This document shows, one piece after another, positions 32,437 to 42,411 of a stretch of 64,000 bases of DNA. The notes under the pieces were generated by a model. That model was not told the DNA's origin. It saw only the letters and a program-made list of their open reading frames with translations, and did not search any database. Position 1 is the first letter of the stretch. Every line of letters starts with the position of its first letter. This stretch comes from Gammaproteobacteria bacterium (GTDB lineage Bacteria; Pseudomonadota; Gammaproteobacteria; Burkholderiales; Nitrosomonadaceae): contig CP054180.1 of assembly GCA_015709635.1 (NCBI GenBank), forward strand, positions 744,001 through 808,000, written 5' to 3'. Made by a program: the position numbers and the translations under genes.

Positions 32437-33375
32437 ATGATGAAACTTAGGGAAACGCTGATTAATTTAGCGAACGAGATGAAGCGGCAGGCGTACGGAA
32501 CGCAGCGACTGAGACCTATCAACAAGATAGGCGAGGGAGTGAGTACCGCGCAACGAAGCGGTTCGCTCGTGCAGTCAATTAATCAGCATTTCCTTAGATT
32601 ATTGTGCGCTGCGGCGATTATTCTTTCTCTTACGGCTTGCGCCACTTCGCCGATGGGTAGAACCCAGCTTGTTTTTATGCCCGACAGTGAAGTCAATGCG
32701 ATGGGATTGCAAGCTTTTTCGGATCTGAAGAATGAAAAGAAGATCAATCAGAATCCCAAAGAGAATCAGTTCGTGACTTGTGTCGCCGATGCCATTACCC
32801 GTGAAGTCGGCGGCGGTAATTGGGAAGTGGTTGTGTTTGAAGACGCTAGCCTGAATGCCTTTGCATTGCCGGGGCAGAAAATCGGCGTGCATACCGGGTT
32901 GGTTGAGTTGGTGGATAACCAGGACCAATTGGCGGCTGTGATTGGTCATGAGGTCGGTCACGTCATGGCGCGACACAGTAATGAGCGGATGTCGCAGAAG
33001 CTCGGCGCGCAAATGGGGATTGCGCTCGTTGCCGCGGTAGCTGCGCCGACGACGCCGATGGGACAAACGGCGCTCGGTTTGCTCGGCGTCGGTGCGCAAT
33101 ATGGCGTGATTCTGCCGTTCAGCCGTTTGCATGAGAGCGAAGCGGACATGATCGGCGTTGAGTTGATGGCAAAAGCCGGGTTTAATCCCGCCGAAAGCGT
33201 TACGCTGTGGCAGAAAATGTCGCAAGCCAGTCAGGGCGCGCAGCCAGTGGAATTTCTGTCAACCCACCCGTCGCATGAAACGCGCATCGACGATTTGCGT
33301 GCACATTTGCCCAAGGCTAATGCGTTGATGCAGCAGGCGCATGCCGCGGGTAAGCAACCGAAATGTGTCAAATAA
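32437..33375 (+). CDS. M48-family metalloprotease lipoprotein with a MITE-encoded N-terminal extension
   Basis: Zinc peptidase of the HtpX/LoiP/YcaL type, expected in the periplasm on a lipid anchor and linked to envelope quality control. HEVGH gives the zinc site (His171, Glu172, His175) and HESEADMIG the third ligand. The start at 32437 follows AAGGAG with 6 bases spacing. The lipobox LTAC comes only after about 70 residues, because codons 4-54 are read through a 152-base MITE (32446-32597). Without it, the protein would begin MMK followed directly by LRLLCAAAIILSLTAC-type signal sequence. Whether the extended signal is still exported is unclear. Stop is 4 bases from the convergent VOC gene. 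Confidence 0.85.
   Translation: MMKLRETLINLANEMKRQAYGTQRLRPINKIGEGVSTAQRSGSLVQSINQHFLRLLCAAAIILSLTACATSPMGRTQLVFMPDSEVNAMGLQAFSDLKNEKKINQNPKENQFVTCVADAITREVGGGNWEVVVFEDASLNAFALPGQKIGVHTGLVELVDNQDQLAAVIGHEVGHVMARHSNERMSQKLGAQMGIALVAAVAAPTTPMGQTALGLLGVGAQYGVILPFSRLHESEADMIGVELMAKAGFNPAESVTLWQKMSQASQGAQPVEFLSTHPSHETRIDDLRAHLPKANALMQQAHAAGKQPKCVK
32446..32597. repeat. MITE inserted in frame in the M48 gene
   Basis: The ends are CTTAGGGAAACGCTGATTAA (32446) and, on the minus strand from 32597, CTAAGGAAATGCTGATTAAT, a clear terminal inverted repeat of about 22 bases. CTTAG also occurs as a direct repeat at both outer edges and may be the target duplication. No transposase is encoded. Its reverse complement aligns with the element at 39892-40019 over about 65 bases, so both belong to one family. 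Confidence 0.75.
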
Positions 33376-33379
33376 CGTT

Positions 33380-33766
33380 CTAAGCCTTGGGTTCCGGTTC
33401 AGTTGCCGGAAAATCCAATTCCACTTTGGCACCGTCCGGATCGTGGCAAAACAGCTGCCAGATTTCCAACCCCTGCAAACGGTGCAAATCGTATTGAATA
33501 CCGTGCCGCTTTAAGGTATCGACCGTAGCCTGCAGATTGTTTGCAGTAAAAGCCATGTGATCGATTACACCGGCCGGATTGGGCGGCATCGGTTTGCCCG
33601 CCATGATATGCAGAATGGCCTGATTTCCGGTATACAGCCATGCGCCCGGAAAAGCAAACGGCGGACGGTAGCCCTCTGTCAATCCTAATACTTCGATATA
33701 AAAATTCTTGCTTCTTTCCAGGTCGTTGCTCAAGACCGTGAAATGATTCATTCCTTCAATCGCCAT
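33380..33766 (-). CDS. VOC-family (glyoxalase/dioxygenase fold) protein
   Basis: A 128-residue vicinal-oxygen-chelate protein with two beta-alpha-beta-beta-beta modules. Metal ligand candidates are the His in MNHFTVLSND, the His in VIDHMAF and the Glu in KVELDFPA. The PDGAKVELDF motif is typical. The substrate cannot be predicted; glyoxalase, fosfomycin-type and dioxygenase functions all share this fold. It stands alone, convergent with the M48 gene. Confidence 0.82.
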   Translation of the reverse strand: MAIEGMNHFTVLSNDLERSKNFYIEVLGLTEGYRPPFAFPGAWLYTGNQAILHIMAGKPMPPNPAGVIDHMAFTANNLQATVDTLKRHGIQYDLHRLQGLEIWQLFCHDPDGAKVELDFPATEPEPKA

Positions 33767-33893
33767 TTTTTAAACTCATAGAAAAACAAAATTTATACCA
33801 TGATTTCTGAATTTCTTATTCGCAATAAGAAATCTCATTCAATTCATTGGCAGAAATATTCAACAGTAAAATTTCCGCTGGTATCTTGCCAGC

Positions 33894-36800
33894 TTAATAG
33901 CCGATCTCGATATTGCCGTCCTTGAAATGCGCAGTCAGTGATTCCAGCAAGTCGCCGTGCAAATATACCCGCCAATCGCTTCCCAGTTCCAGTTCGCCGC
34001 TGGCGGCATCGTTGCGGTAAAGCAGCGTGACCGGGCAGTAATTCGCATACGGTTTTGGTGTTTGCGGCGAGAAAGGGGTTAACAGCATTTTGAGGCTGGC
34101 GGTTAAATCGGTCGCGGTTGCATCGCAGCGGATTTTCAGTTGTTTGGCGAAGCGCGAGCGGATTCCGGCGAAGTCGTAGAGCTGTTCGGCGGTGATGCGC
34201 AGTTCGTCGTCTTCGCTGCCGTTGTAACCGCGGTTGCTGATTTTTACTTCCGCGATCAGCAGCTGATCTTCTTTGAGCCAGGCGCGGTTGGCATCGAACA
34301 GTTCGCTGAAAACGACCACTTCGACCCGCGCTTTGCCGTCGTCCAGATTGATGACGCACATTCTGCCGCGGCGCGTCATTTGCACGCGCACCGAATGGAT
34401 GATGCCCGCCAGTAATTGCGGTTCGCGGCTGGGATTCAGCCGATCCAGGCGGGTGCGGATGAAGCGCTTCAGTTCCGCTGCGTAAGTATCGAACGGATGG
34501 CCGCTGAAATAATAGCCCAGGCCGGTTTTTTCCTGACGCAGTTTTTCCCGGTCGGACCACGGCTCCGTGTGTAGCAGTTGTGCTTGCAAATGAGACTGAT
34601 CGTCGCTGGCGCCGAATAAATTGGTCTGGCTGACCGCCCGGCTCTGCTGTTCGGCGGATTCGATCGCGATGCCGGCGGAAGCCATCAGACTGGCACGATT
34701 GGCATTGAGGGTGTCGAATGCGCCGACGCGGATCAGCGATTCCATCACGCGGCGGTTGGCGATGCGCCGGTCGGCGCGGTTGCAGAAGTCGAATAAATCG
34801 CTGAACGGGCCGCCTTGTTCGCGCACCGCGATGATCGAGTTGACCGCGGATTCTCCGCTGCCTTTGACGGCACCGAGACCGAAGCGGATGGTTTTTCCGT
34901 CGACCGGAATGAAACGGTAAGCGGACAGGTTGATGTCGGGCGGCAGGATCGTTAAGCCGCTGGCAATGCTGTCTTCGACAAAAATCTGCACCTTATCGGT
35001 GTCATCCATGTCGGCGGAAATACACGCCGCCATGAATTCGGCGGGGTAATGCGCTTTCAGGTAAGCGGTCTGGAAGGCGATCAGCGCATACGCGGCGGCG
35101 TGCGATTTGTTGAAGCCGTAACCGGCGAATTTTTCCATCAAACCAAATAGTTCGGTGGCCTTATCCTCGCTTAAATTGTTGTTGACTGCGCCGGAGACAA
35201 AGATATCGCGCTGCTGTGCCATTTCTTCGACTTTCTTCTTGCCCATGGCGCGGCGCAGCAAATCCGCGCTGCCCAAGCTGTAGCCGCCGATCACCTGGGC
35301 AATCTGCATGACTTGCTCCTGATAAATCATGATGCCGTAAGTCGGGCCGAGGATCGGCTCGAGACGCGGGTCGAGGTATTCGATGGTTTTTCGGCCATGC
35401 TTGCGGTCGATAAATTCCGGGATCAAATCCATCGGGCCGGGACGGTATAGCGCTACCAGTGCGATGATGTCTTCAAAACGATCCGGTCTGGCTTTCTGCA
35501 GCAAGTCGATCATGCCGCGCGATTCAAACTGGAAAATACCGACGGCGTTGCCTTTGCGCATCAGCGCGTATGTCGCTTCGTCGTCGAGCGGTAAAGATTC
35601 CAGCGAGAACGGGCGGGCGGATGGATCATCGCTGGGATGTAACTGGCGGATATAGTCCACGGCGCGGTCGAGAATCGTCAGCGTGCGCAAACCGAGAAAG
35701 TCGAATTTCACCAGACCGATTTTTTCGACATCGTCCTTGTCGAGCTGACTGACCACCGAATCGGCGGATTCGGTACAGTAAATCGGACAGAAGTCGGTGA
35801 TCTCGCTCGACGCGATCAGTACGCCGCCGGCGTGCATGCCGATGTTGCGCGTGATGCCTTCGAGGCTTTCCGCCAGTTCCAGCAGATTGCGCACGTCTTC
35901 TTCGTCGGCGGCGCGTTGGTTGAGTTGCGGTTCGAGCTGGCGTGCTTTTTTCAGCGTCATGCCGATTTCGAACGGCACCAGTTTGGCGAGCTGATCGACG
36001 AAATTGTACGGCAAATCCATGACCCGGCCGATGTCGCGGATCACCGCTTTCGCCGCCATCGAACCGAAGGTGGCGATTTGCGAGACTTTGCCGGTGCCGT
36101 AGCGTTGCTTGACGTAGTCGATCACCAATTCGCGCCGGTCCTGGCAGAAGTCGATATCGAAATCGGGCATCGATACCCGCTCCGGATTCAGGAAACGCTC
36201 AAACAGCAAATCGTAACGCAGCGGGTCGAGATCGGTAATGCCGAGCGAATACGCGACCAGCGAGCCCGCGCCGGAACCGCGCCCGGGACCGACCGGCACG
36301 TCGTTTTGCTTGGCCCAGTTGATGAAGTCGGCGACGATGAGAAAATACCCGGCAAATCCCATCTGGATGATGGTATTGACTTCAAATTCCAGTCGCGCTT
36401 GATATTTTGGCAGCTTGTCTATGCGCGCTCGATCGTCCGGAAACAGGTGCCGCATGCGTTGATGCAGACCTGCCACCGCTTGGTCTTGCAGATATTGATC
36501 CAGGCTTTCGTTATTCGGTGTCGGAAATAACGGCAAGCGGTTGATGCCCAATTCCAGAACCAGATTGCAGCGCTTGGCGATTTCGATGGTATTGGCCAGC
36601 GCGCTTGGGATGTCGGCGAACAGTTGCGCCATTTCATCCTGAGTTTTGAAATACTGCTGTTCCGTAAAATTCTTCGGGCGGCGTTTATCGTCCAGGGTAT
36701 AACCTTCGGCGATGCACACTCGCGCTTCGTGCGCGCGGTAATCTTCGGCATTAAGAAATTGCACGGCGTGTGTGGCGACGACGGGCAAGTTGAATTTCCG

Positions 36801-37379
36801 CGCGAATGCGAGTGATTGTTGCACCAGCATCGCTTCATTGGGGTGGCCGTCGCGCTGCAGTTCGAGATAGAAACGGCTGGGAAACAAATCGGCCCATTTG
36901 CGGGTTTGAATTTCGGCTTGCTGCGGATTATGTTGCAAAATGGCCAGACCGATGTCACCGAAGCGCCCGCCCGACAATGCAATGAGTCCCTGCGTACCCC
37001 ATTCTTCGGGATGCAGCCACGATTCCCTGATTTCGGCTCTGCCGTGGTACTGGTTTTCGCGGTAGGCGCGTGACAGCAAGCGCGACAACAGCAGATAACC
37101 GCCATGCGATTGGCACAACAATAACAGCCGGACCGGCTTGTTGCGATCGGATTCGTTGGTGATCCAGACATCGCAACCGAGGATTGGCTTGACGCCGTTT
37201 TTGTAGGCGCTTTGGTAGAATTTCACTAGCCCGAATAAGTTGGAAAGATCGGTCAGCGCCAATGCCGGCATTTGATCCGCCACTGCTTTCGCAACGGCAT
37301 CGGGAATGCGGATCGTGCCATCCAGAATGGAGAATTCGCTGTGCAGCCGTAAGTGAATGAAAGCAGGGTTGGTTGGCAT
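33894..37379 (-). CDS. dnaE: DNA polymerase III alpha subunit
   Basis: Replicative polymerase. The protein has the N-terminal PHP domain (FIHLRLHSEFSILDGTIRI), the C-family polymerase core with the catalytic carboxylates in PDFDIDFCQDRR, the fingers and beta-binding region with GYGFNKSHAAAYA, and a C-terminal OB domain. From the ATG at 37379 it has 1161 residues, the usual length. An in-frame ATG at 37412 would add eleven residues; the family alignment favours the downstream start, and neither has a clear ribosome binding site. Divergent from trhP. Confidence 0.96.
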   Translation of the reverse strand: MPTNPAFIHLRLHSEFSILDGTIRIPDAVAKAVADQMPALALTDLSNLFGLVKFYQSAYKNGVKPILGCDVWITNESDRNKPVRLLLLCQSHGGYLLLSRLLSRAYRENQYHGRAEIRESWLHPEEWGTQGLIALSGGRFGDIGLAILQHNPQQAEIQTRKWADLFPSRFYLELQRDGHPNEAMLVQQSLAFARKFNLPVVATHAVQFLNAEDYRAHEARVCIAEGYTLDDKRRPKNFTEQQYFKTQDEMAQLFADIPSALANTIEIAKRCNLVLELGINRLPLFPTPNNESLDQYLQDQAVAGLHQRMRHLFPDDRARIDKLPKYQARLEFEVNTIIQMGFAGYFLIVADFINWAKQNDVPVGPGRGSGAGSLVAYSLGITDLDPLRYDLLFERFLNPERVSMPDFDIDFCQDRRELVIDYVKQRYGTGKVSQIATFGSMAAKAVIRDIGRVMDLPYNFVDQLAKLVPFEIGMTLKKARQLEPQLNQRAADEEDVRNLLELAESLEGITRNIGMHAGGVLIASSEITDFCPIYCTESADSVVSQLDKDDVEKIGLVKFDFLGLRTLTILDRAVDYIRQLHPSDDPSARPFSLESLPLDDEATYALMRKGNAVGIFQFESRGMIDLLQKARPDRFEDIIALVALYRPGPMDLIPEFIDRKHGRKTIEYLDPRLEPILGPTYGIMIYQEQVMQIAQVIGGYSLGSADLLRRAMGKKKVEEMAQQRDIFVSGAVNNNLSEDKATELFGLMEKFAGYGFNKSHAAAYALIAFQTAYLKAHYPAEFMAACISADMDDTDKVQIFVEDSIASGLTILPPDINLSAYRFIPVDGKTIRFGLGAVKGSGESAVNSIIAVREQGGPFSDLFDFCNRADRRIANRRVMESLIRVGAFDTLNANRASLMASAGIAIESAEQQSRAVSQTNLFGASDDQSHLQAQLLHTEPWSDREKLRQEKTGLGYYFSGHPFDTYAAELKRFIRTRLDRLNPSREPQLLAGIIHSVRVQMTRRGRMCVINLDDGKARVEVVVFSELFDANRAWLKEDQLLIAEVKISNRGYNGSEDDELRITAEQLYDFAGIRSRFAKQLKIRCDATATDLTASLKMLLTPFSPQTPKPYANYCPVTLLYRNDAASGELELGSDWRVYLHGDLLESLTAHFKDGNIEIGY

Positions 37380-37438
37380 GGTGTTACAATTCGGATCTGC
37401 GGATTCTGTCATTGATTAACCGAACGTTATTTTACCTT

Positions 37439-38806
37439 ATGTTGAAAGCACCCGAACTTTTACTTCCTGCCGGTACTTTGGAGAAAATGCGCATCGCCTA
37501 CGCGTTTGGCGCCGATGCGGTGTACGCCGGGCAGCCGCGTTATTCTTTGCGCGCACGCAATAATGAATTTGCCTTGGAGCAGATCAAAACCGGCATTACG
37601 GAGGCGCACGCCGCCGGGAAAAAGTTTTTTGTCGCCAGCAATATCATGCCGCATAACGCCAAGGTGAAGACCTATATGGACGATATGGCGCCGGTCATCG
37701 CGATGAAACCGGATGCGCTGATCATGGCCGATCCGGGATTGATCATGATGGTGCGGGAAAAATGGCCGGAAGTGCCGGTTCATCTGTCGGTGCAAGCCAA
37801 TACCGTGAATTACATGGGTGTCAAATTCTGGCAAAAAATCGGCTTGACGCGGGTGATTTTGTCGCGCGAGTTGTCGCTGGACGAAGTCGCGCAAATTCGC
37901 GATCTTTGCCCGGATATGGAAATCGAGGTTTTTGTGCACGGCGCACTGTGTATCGCATATTCCGGCCGTTGCTTGCTGTCCGGTTACTTCAATCACCGCG
38001 ATCCGAATCAGGGCACGTGTACCAATTCGTGCCGATGGGATTACAAAGTGAAATCCGCCGAAGAAAATCCGAGCGGCGATATTCAGGAAATCGGGAAAAT
38101 CGATTTCGATTTCGGTCAGGTATTGCAACAATCGGAACAATCCGGCTTATCGGGCGGATGCGGTCCGGTCACACGCCATCCGGCTGCCGACCAAGTGTTT
38201 CTGATCGAGGAAAAAGAACGCCCCGGCCAGCTGATGCCGATCATGGAAGACGAGCACGGCACGTACATCATGAATTCCAAGGATTTGCGTGCGGTTGAGC
38301 ATGTCGAAAGGCTGGTCAAGATCGGTGTGGATTCGCTGAAAATCGAAGGCCGCACCAAGTCGCTGTATTACGTGGCACGTACCGCACAGGTGTACCGCAA
38401 AGCAATCGACGATGCCGTGGCCAATAAGCCGTTTGACCTCAATTTACTGGGAGAACTGGAAGGATTGGCTAATCGCGGCTACACCAGCGGTTTTTACCAG
38501 CGCCACAGTACTCATGAAACGCAAAACTATCTGCGCGGGCATTCCGAATCCAATCGCAGTCAGTATGTCGGCGATGTCACCGGTTTCGATGCAGCGAATG
38601 GCATGGCGGAAATTTTGGTAAAAAACCGCTTCCAAGTCGGCGACCGCCTCGAGATTATTCATCCATCCGGCAATCAGGTTGTTGAGCTGGCGCAGATGCT
38701 GAACGCCAAGGGAGAGCCCGTACAAATTGCTCCCGGTAGCGGTCACCGCGTCAAAATACCGCTAGCCAGAAATATGGAGCATGCTTTCGTTGCGCGCTTT
38801 TTCTGA
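37439..38806 (+). CDS. trhP: peptidase-U32-family tRNA hydroxylation protein TrhP (YegQ)
   Basis: Member of the U32 family involved in prephenate-dependent 5-hydroxyuridine formation at tRNA position 34. From the ATG at 37439 it has 455 residues. The N-terminal TIM-barrel part starts MLKAPELLLPAGTLEKMRIA. Four cysteines (Cys171, Cys178, Cys194, Cys198, in GALCIAYSGRC and GTCTNSC) are placed as in iron-sulfur U32 proteins. SLKIEGRTKS is the family signature. The longer frame starting at 37373 would overlap dnaE. Its 3' end overlaps the convergent hydrolase by 45 bases. Confidence 0.9.
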   Translation: MLKAPELLLPAGTLEKMRIAYAFGADAVYAGQPRYSLRARNNEFALEQIKTGITEAHAAGKKFFVASNIMPHNAKVKTYMDDMAPVIAMKPDALIMADPGLIMMVREKWPEVPVHLSVQANTVNYMGVKFWQKIGLTRVILSRELSLDEVAQIRDLCPDMEIEVFVHGALCIAYSGRCLLSGYFNHRDPNQGTCTNSCRWDYKVKSAEENPSGDIQEIGKIDFDFGQVLQQSEQSGLSGGCGPVTRHPAADQVFLIEEKERPGQLMPIMEDEHGTYIMNSKDLRAVEHVERLVKIGVDSLKIEGRTKSLYYVARTAQVYRKAIDDAVANKPFDLNLLGELEGLANRGYTSGFYQRHSTHETQNYLRGHSESNRSQYVGDVTGFDAANGMAEILVKNRFQVGDRLEIIHPSGNQVVELAQMLNAKGEPVQIAPGSGHRVKIPLARNMEHAFVARFF

Positions 38807-39835
38807 ATTGGCTTGCTGGCCCTGATGGTGAAAAAAACCAAGGATTTTCTGCGGCAGCCAGTCCAATTTCCCCGGGAACGGTCCGCGCATGAATCCCGCG
38901 TGTCCTCCTTCTTCGGGGAATTCCAATGTGACATCGGCTGAGACTTCAGCTTGCGATGGCAGCACCGATGCCGGCATGAACGGATCGTTGCGCGCATTGA
39001 TCACTAATGTCGGCACTCGGATGTGCGGCAACCATTGCTTGCTGCTCGATTGCTGCCAGTAATCATCGGTATTGCGGAATCCATGTAAAGGCGCCGTGAC
39101 GATATTGTCAAAATCATAAATCGAAGCGCATTTCTTCAGCGCGTGCGCATCGAACAAGCCGGGGAACTACGTGAGCTTGTCGAATGCTTTTTCTTTCAGT
39201 GTATCGAGGAAATGGCGCGTATACACTTGATTGAATCCTTTATCCAGAGCCGACCCAGCAGCCGCCAGATCGAGCGGAACGGATACGGTTGCAGCGCCAG
39301 CGACGAGCTCCTTGGCTTGTTCCCCACGTTCGCCCAGCCATTTCAACAGCGCATTGCCGCCCAATGACACCCCCATGACATAAACCGGTTGCATGGTGTC
39401 CGTTGTTTTTGTTTGCCCGGCAATGCGCCGCAGCATCCAATCAATCTCTGTGGAATCGCCGGCGTGATACGCGCGCGATAAGCGGTTCGGTTCACCGGAA
39501 CAACCGCGGAAATGAATGACGGCGCTGCGCCAGTGATGGCGTTGCAGGCTATTGATCATGCTGAGAATGTAGTGACTCGACGACCCGCCTTCCAAGCCAT
39601 GGAAAAAAACGACCAGTGGGGATTTGTCAGACCCGCCGCTCCAGTCGACATCGATAAAATCCCCGTCGTCGAGCTCCCAGCGTTCGCGCCGGTAAGTAAA
39701 TTGCTGCGCCGGTTTTTTAAAATAAGGGTACAGCGTTTGCAGATTACCGCCGGGCAACCAGGAAGGTGCTGTGTAATTTTCTGTGTGCCAGGAAATTGCA
39801 TTGTCATGCAGATGGATTATTTTACGTTGCGGCAT
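38762..39835 (-). pseudogene. YheT-like alpha/beta hydrolase interrupted by an in-frame TAG
   Basis: The frame reads MPQRKIIHLHDNAISW through SWLPGGNLQTL, the HFRGCSGEPNR motif and the nucleophile elbow GVSLGG (Ser157), to KAFDKLT and then TAG at 39169-39167 (codon 223). The same frame continues without any other defect through FPGLFDAHALKKC, DNIVTAPLHGF, the acid in NARNDPF and the catalytic His in EGGHAGFM, to a stop at 38762. Thus one nonsense codon separates Ser from Asp and His of the triad. A recent mutation or a sequencing error are both possible. The 222-residue product alone would be inactive. Confidence 0.85.
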
Positions 39836-39891
39836 TCGGGTTTATCGATTGATATGCAATTGCGGTCAATGAAGCTAAATTGCGCTGATTC

Positions 39892-40019
39892 TAAGGAAAC
39901 ACTGAATAATTGTCTATGCAAGCGATTTACTGCGTTGAACGGTACTCGGAAATTCGTCTGTCACCATAAACTTATTTGCATCTTATCCAGCTTGCCGCGG
40001 ATTATTCAGTGTTCCCCTG
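39892..40019. repeat. second copy of the MITE family
   Basis: About 128 bases with inverted ends: TAAGGAAACACTGAATAATT (39892) and, on the minus strand from 40019, CAGGGGAACACTGAATAATC. The internal stretch GCGTTGAACGGTACTC matches TCGTTGCGCGGTACTC in the reverse complement of the element at 32446-32597. It lies between the hydrolase pseudogene and the chemoreceptor gene and has no reading frame. Confidence 0.65.
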
Positions 40020-40097
40020 AAACGGCAATGGCAAGCTGTTACGCTGGCCATTGCTGCTGAGACCCCGGATAAATCAGAGAGTGGTCATGGTCCTTTA

Positions 40098-41843
40098 CTA
40101 AAACTCACTCCATTGGTTGTTGTTGTCACCAACAGCGATTTTTTTTCTATTCCGCAGTTTCGCTCTGCCGGTATGAACAGTATTGCCTTCATCTCGATCG
40201 ATGAGTTCCGCGTTCCTCTTGTTAGCCAGGTGAACTACCGAGCCAGGTCTGTTTGCACTACTTTGCGCCAGATTGAATATGGAAATGGCGCCAACCAATT
40301 CATGCGCCTGTTGTTCCAATGAAGCGGCGGCAGCGGCTGCTTGCTCAACCAGCGCTGCATTTTGTTGCGTTACATCATCCATTTGCGATACGGCTTGGTT
40401 GACTTGCTCAATACCGGTGCTTTGTTCTTTGGATGCAGAAGTGATATCCGAGATGATTTCGGTTAAATTTCTTATCGCTGTCACAATTTCATCCATGGTC
40501 TTGCCTGTTTTATTAACTAATGTAGCGCCTTCTTCGACTTGTTTTACTGAATCGTCGATCAATGCTTTGATTTCTTTCGCTGCTGTGGCGCTTCGTTGTG
40601 CCAGGTTGCGAACTTCCGTTGCAACCACGGCGAAGCCGCGGCCCTGCTCACCAGCCCGTGCTGCTTCTACCGCTGCATTGAGTGCCAGAATATTGGTTTG
40701 AAAAGCGATGCCGTCGATGACACCGATGATGTCGGCAATTTTGCTTGAGCTTTCACTAATCGATGACATTTTAGTGATGACCTCGTGCATCATTTCGCCG
40801 CCTTTGGCAGTGACGGTGCTGGCCGTTATCGCGATCTGGTTGGCGCTGACGGAATTATCCGTGTTTTGACGCACGGTTGCAGTGAGTTCTTCCATGCTGG
40901 ATGCGGTTTCTTCCAGTGAAGAAGCTTGTTCTTCGGTGCGTTGTGAGAGATCCAGGTTACCTGAAGCGATTTCTCCGGTCGCCAGGCGCACCGATGCGGC
41001 ATTTTTCTGCACATCCAGCACTGTTGCCCGCAGGTTAACGCCCATCTGACTCAGCGCTTTCAATAGCTCGCCGAATTCATCGCCACGGTTAACGGAGAAT
41101 TTATGCGTCAAATCGCCGCCGGCCAGTTTATTGGCGATATCAATGGCTTGTTTTAGCGGTGACAGCGTATTTTTAGCCATGCTGTAGGCGAGATAGGCTA
41201 TCAATGCTATGCCGCTTGCCGTGATTGCGGCGATCATGTTGCCTAGTGATGCAGGTGCTTGAGTTTGCGACAATCCCCACCAGCCGATGCCGCCCGCAGC
41301 CATTAAAAATAGAGCGGGTGTCGCCATCGCAAGTGCGATGCGTTTTTTGGTGGTCATCTTGAAAAAAGCCTGCAGTTTGCCGATGAAATCGGTCCGCACG
41401 ATTTGACCTTTTTCGATTTTCAGGTTTTTTGCCTTGCCTTCTAGAATCTGCTGATAGATTGGGGCTGCCCGCTCGATTTCCGCACGTGAAGCTTTGGTAC
41501 GAACCGATAAATAACCGGTTACTTTACCGTTTTCTATTAGTGGTGTCGCATTAGCAGTGATCCAGTAGAAGTCACCATTTTTGCGGCGATTTTTAACCAG
41601 GCCGGTCCACGGTAAACCTTGTTTGAGTGTTGCCCACAAATCTTCAAACGCTTCAGGAGGTACATCCGGGTGGCGCACGATATTATGCGCCTTGCCGAGT
41701 AATTCTTCTTCAGGGAAGCCACTTACTTCGACAAATGTGGCATTGATATAGGTGATTCTGCCTTTGGTATCGGTCGTTGAGACGATTAATGTATCATCAT
41801 CAATGGGATATTCTGTATTGGTAACCGGAAGATTGAGTCTCAT
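40098..41843 (-). CDS. PAS-domain methyl-accepting chemotaxis protein (Aer-like)
   Basis: Chemoreceptor of 581 residues with a cytoplasmic PAS domain (about 10-115: YPIDDDTLIVSTTDTKGRITYIN ... RRKNGDFYWITANATPL), two adjoining membrane helices (about 170-222), a HAMP domain (LSPLKQAIDIANKLAGGDLTHKF) and the signalling domain with the conserved tip GIAFQTNILALNAAVEAARA and GRGFAVVATEVRNLAQRS. The lack of a periplasmic sensor domain and the N-terminal PAS fit Aer-type energy or redox taxis; the flavin is inferred. It is divergent from a phosphorelay cluster. Confidence 0.92.
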   Translation of the reverse strand: MRLNLPVTNTEYPIDDDTLIVSTTDTKGRITYINATFVEVSGFPEEELLGKAHNIVRHPDVPPEAFEDLWATLKQGLPWTGLVKNRRKNGDFYWITANATPLIENGKVTGYLSVRTKASRAEIERAAPIYQQILEGKAKNLKIEKGQIVRTDFIGKLQAFFKMTTKKRIALAMATPALFLMAAGGIGWWGLSQTQAPASLGNMIAAITASGIALIAYLAYSMAKNTLSPLKQAIDIANKLAGGDLTHKFSVNRGDEFGELLKALSQMGVNLRATVLDVQKNAASVRLATGEIASGNLDLSQRTEEQASSLEETASSMEELTATVRQNTDNSVSANQIAITASTVTAKGGEMMHEVITKMSSISESSSKIADIIGVIDGIAFQTNILALNAAVEAARAGEQGRGFAVVATEVRNLAQRSATAAKEIKALIDDSVKQVEEGATLVNKTGKTMDEIVTAIRNLTEIISDITSASKEQSTGIEQVNQAVSQMDDVTQQNAALVEQAAAAAASLEQQAHELVGAISIFNLAQSSANRPGSVVHLANKRNAELIDRDEGNTVHTGRAKLRNRKKIAVGDNNNQWSEF

Positions 41844-42411
41844 AATTTATCCTTTGTGGAATAGTTTTGTGTGAGACTAGGCTTACGGTAAATAAACAAA
41901 TATGTTCTGTCGGTGGTTTCTATTTTTGATGGAAAAGATACGATATGTTTATCGTAAGAATTATCCTGCTGAATTGCCGTGCATTTGCAAGATTAATGCG
42001 AGAAACTGCCGGGTGCTGGCTTCAGCAGTCAGCTCACTTTGTAAACTTAGAATAAGTTGATAAATTGCCCTATTTTTAAATAATCGTTGTGTAATGGTTT
42101 GGGCTACTATGCAATGGAGTGATTGCTGCCATAACTGTGAATAACAGAGGTTTTGATGAAGTTAAATTTCGTTTTATGCGGAGTTTTATAATGACGATAT
42201 TTAAATGTCAGCTGATCTTTTTTGAATGTGATTAAGCAATTAACTCAATGAACAGAAAATACAATCAGAATATTCCTATAGTTTTAAATTTGTCGGGAAG
42301 ATACTATTAACGGTTATCGATATTGATAATTCATCCGGCGGAGTAGGGATAACTCATTAGTAGATGGCAATGAGAAACAGATACCTGAGTATGTGTGTGG
42401 ATTGATAGCGA
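41844..42411. other. 568-base intergenic region without a recognised gene
   Basis: An AT-rich stretch between the divergent chemoreceptor and histidine kinase genes. It must contain both promoters, but I see no convincing -35/-10 pair, repeat, RNA or reading frame of note. Confidence 0.6.

Noticed and set aside
32437..32596. The first about 50 residues of the M48 protein as a real sensor or regulatory domain
   Set aside because: They are encoded by a short inverted-repeat element that has a relative elsewhere in the window, so a domain is unlikely.
33844..34560. A 238-residue frame inside dnaE
   Set aside because: Overlaps the C-terminal OB region of dnaE in another frame, rich in Arg/Gln, no domain.
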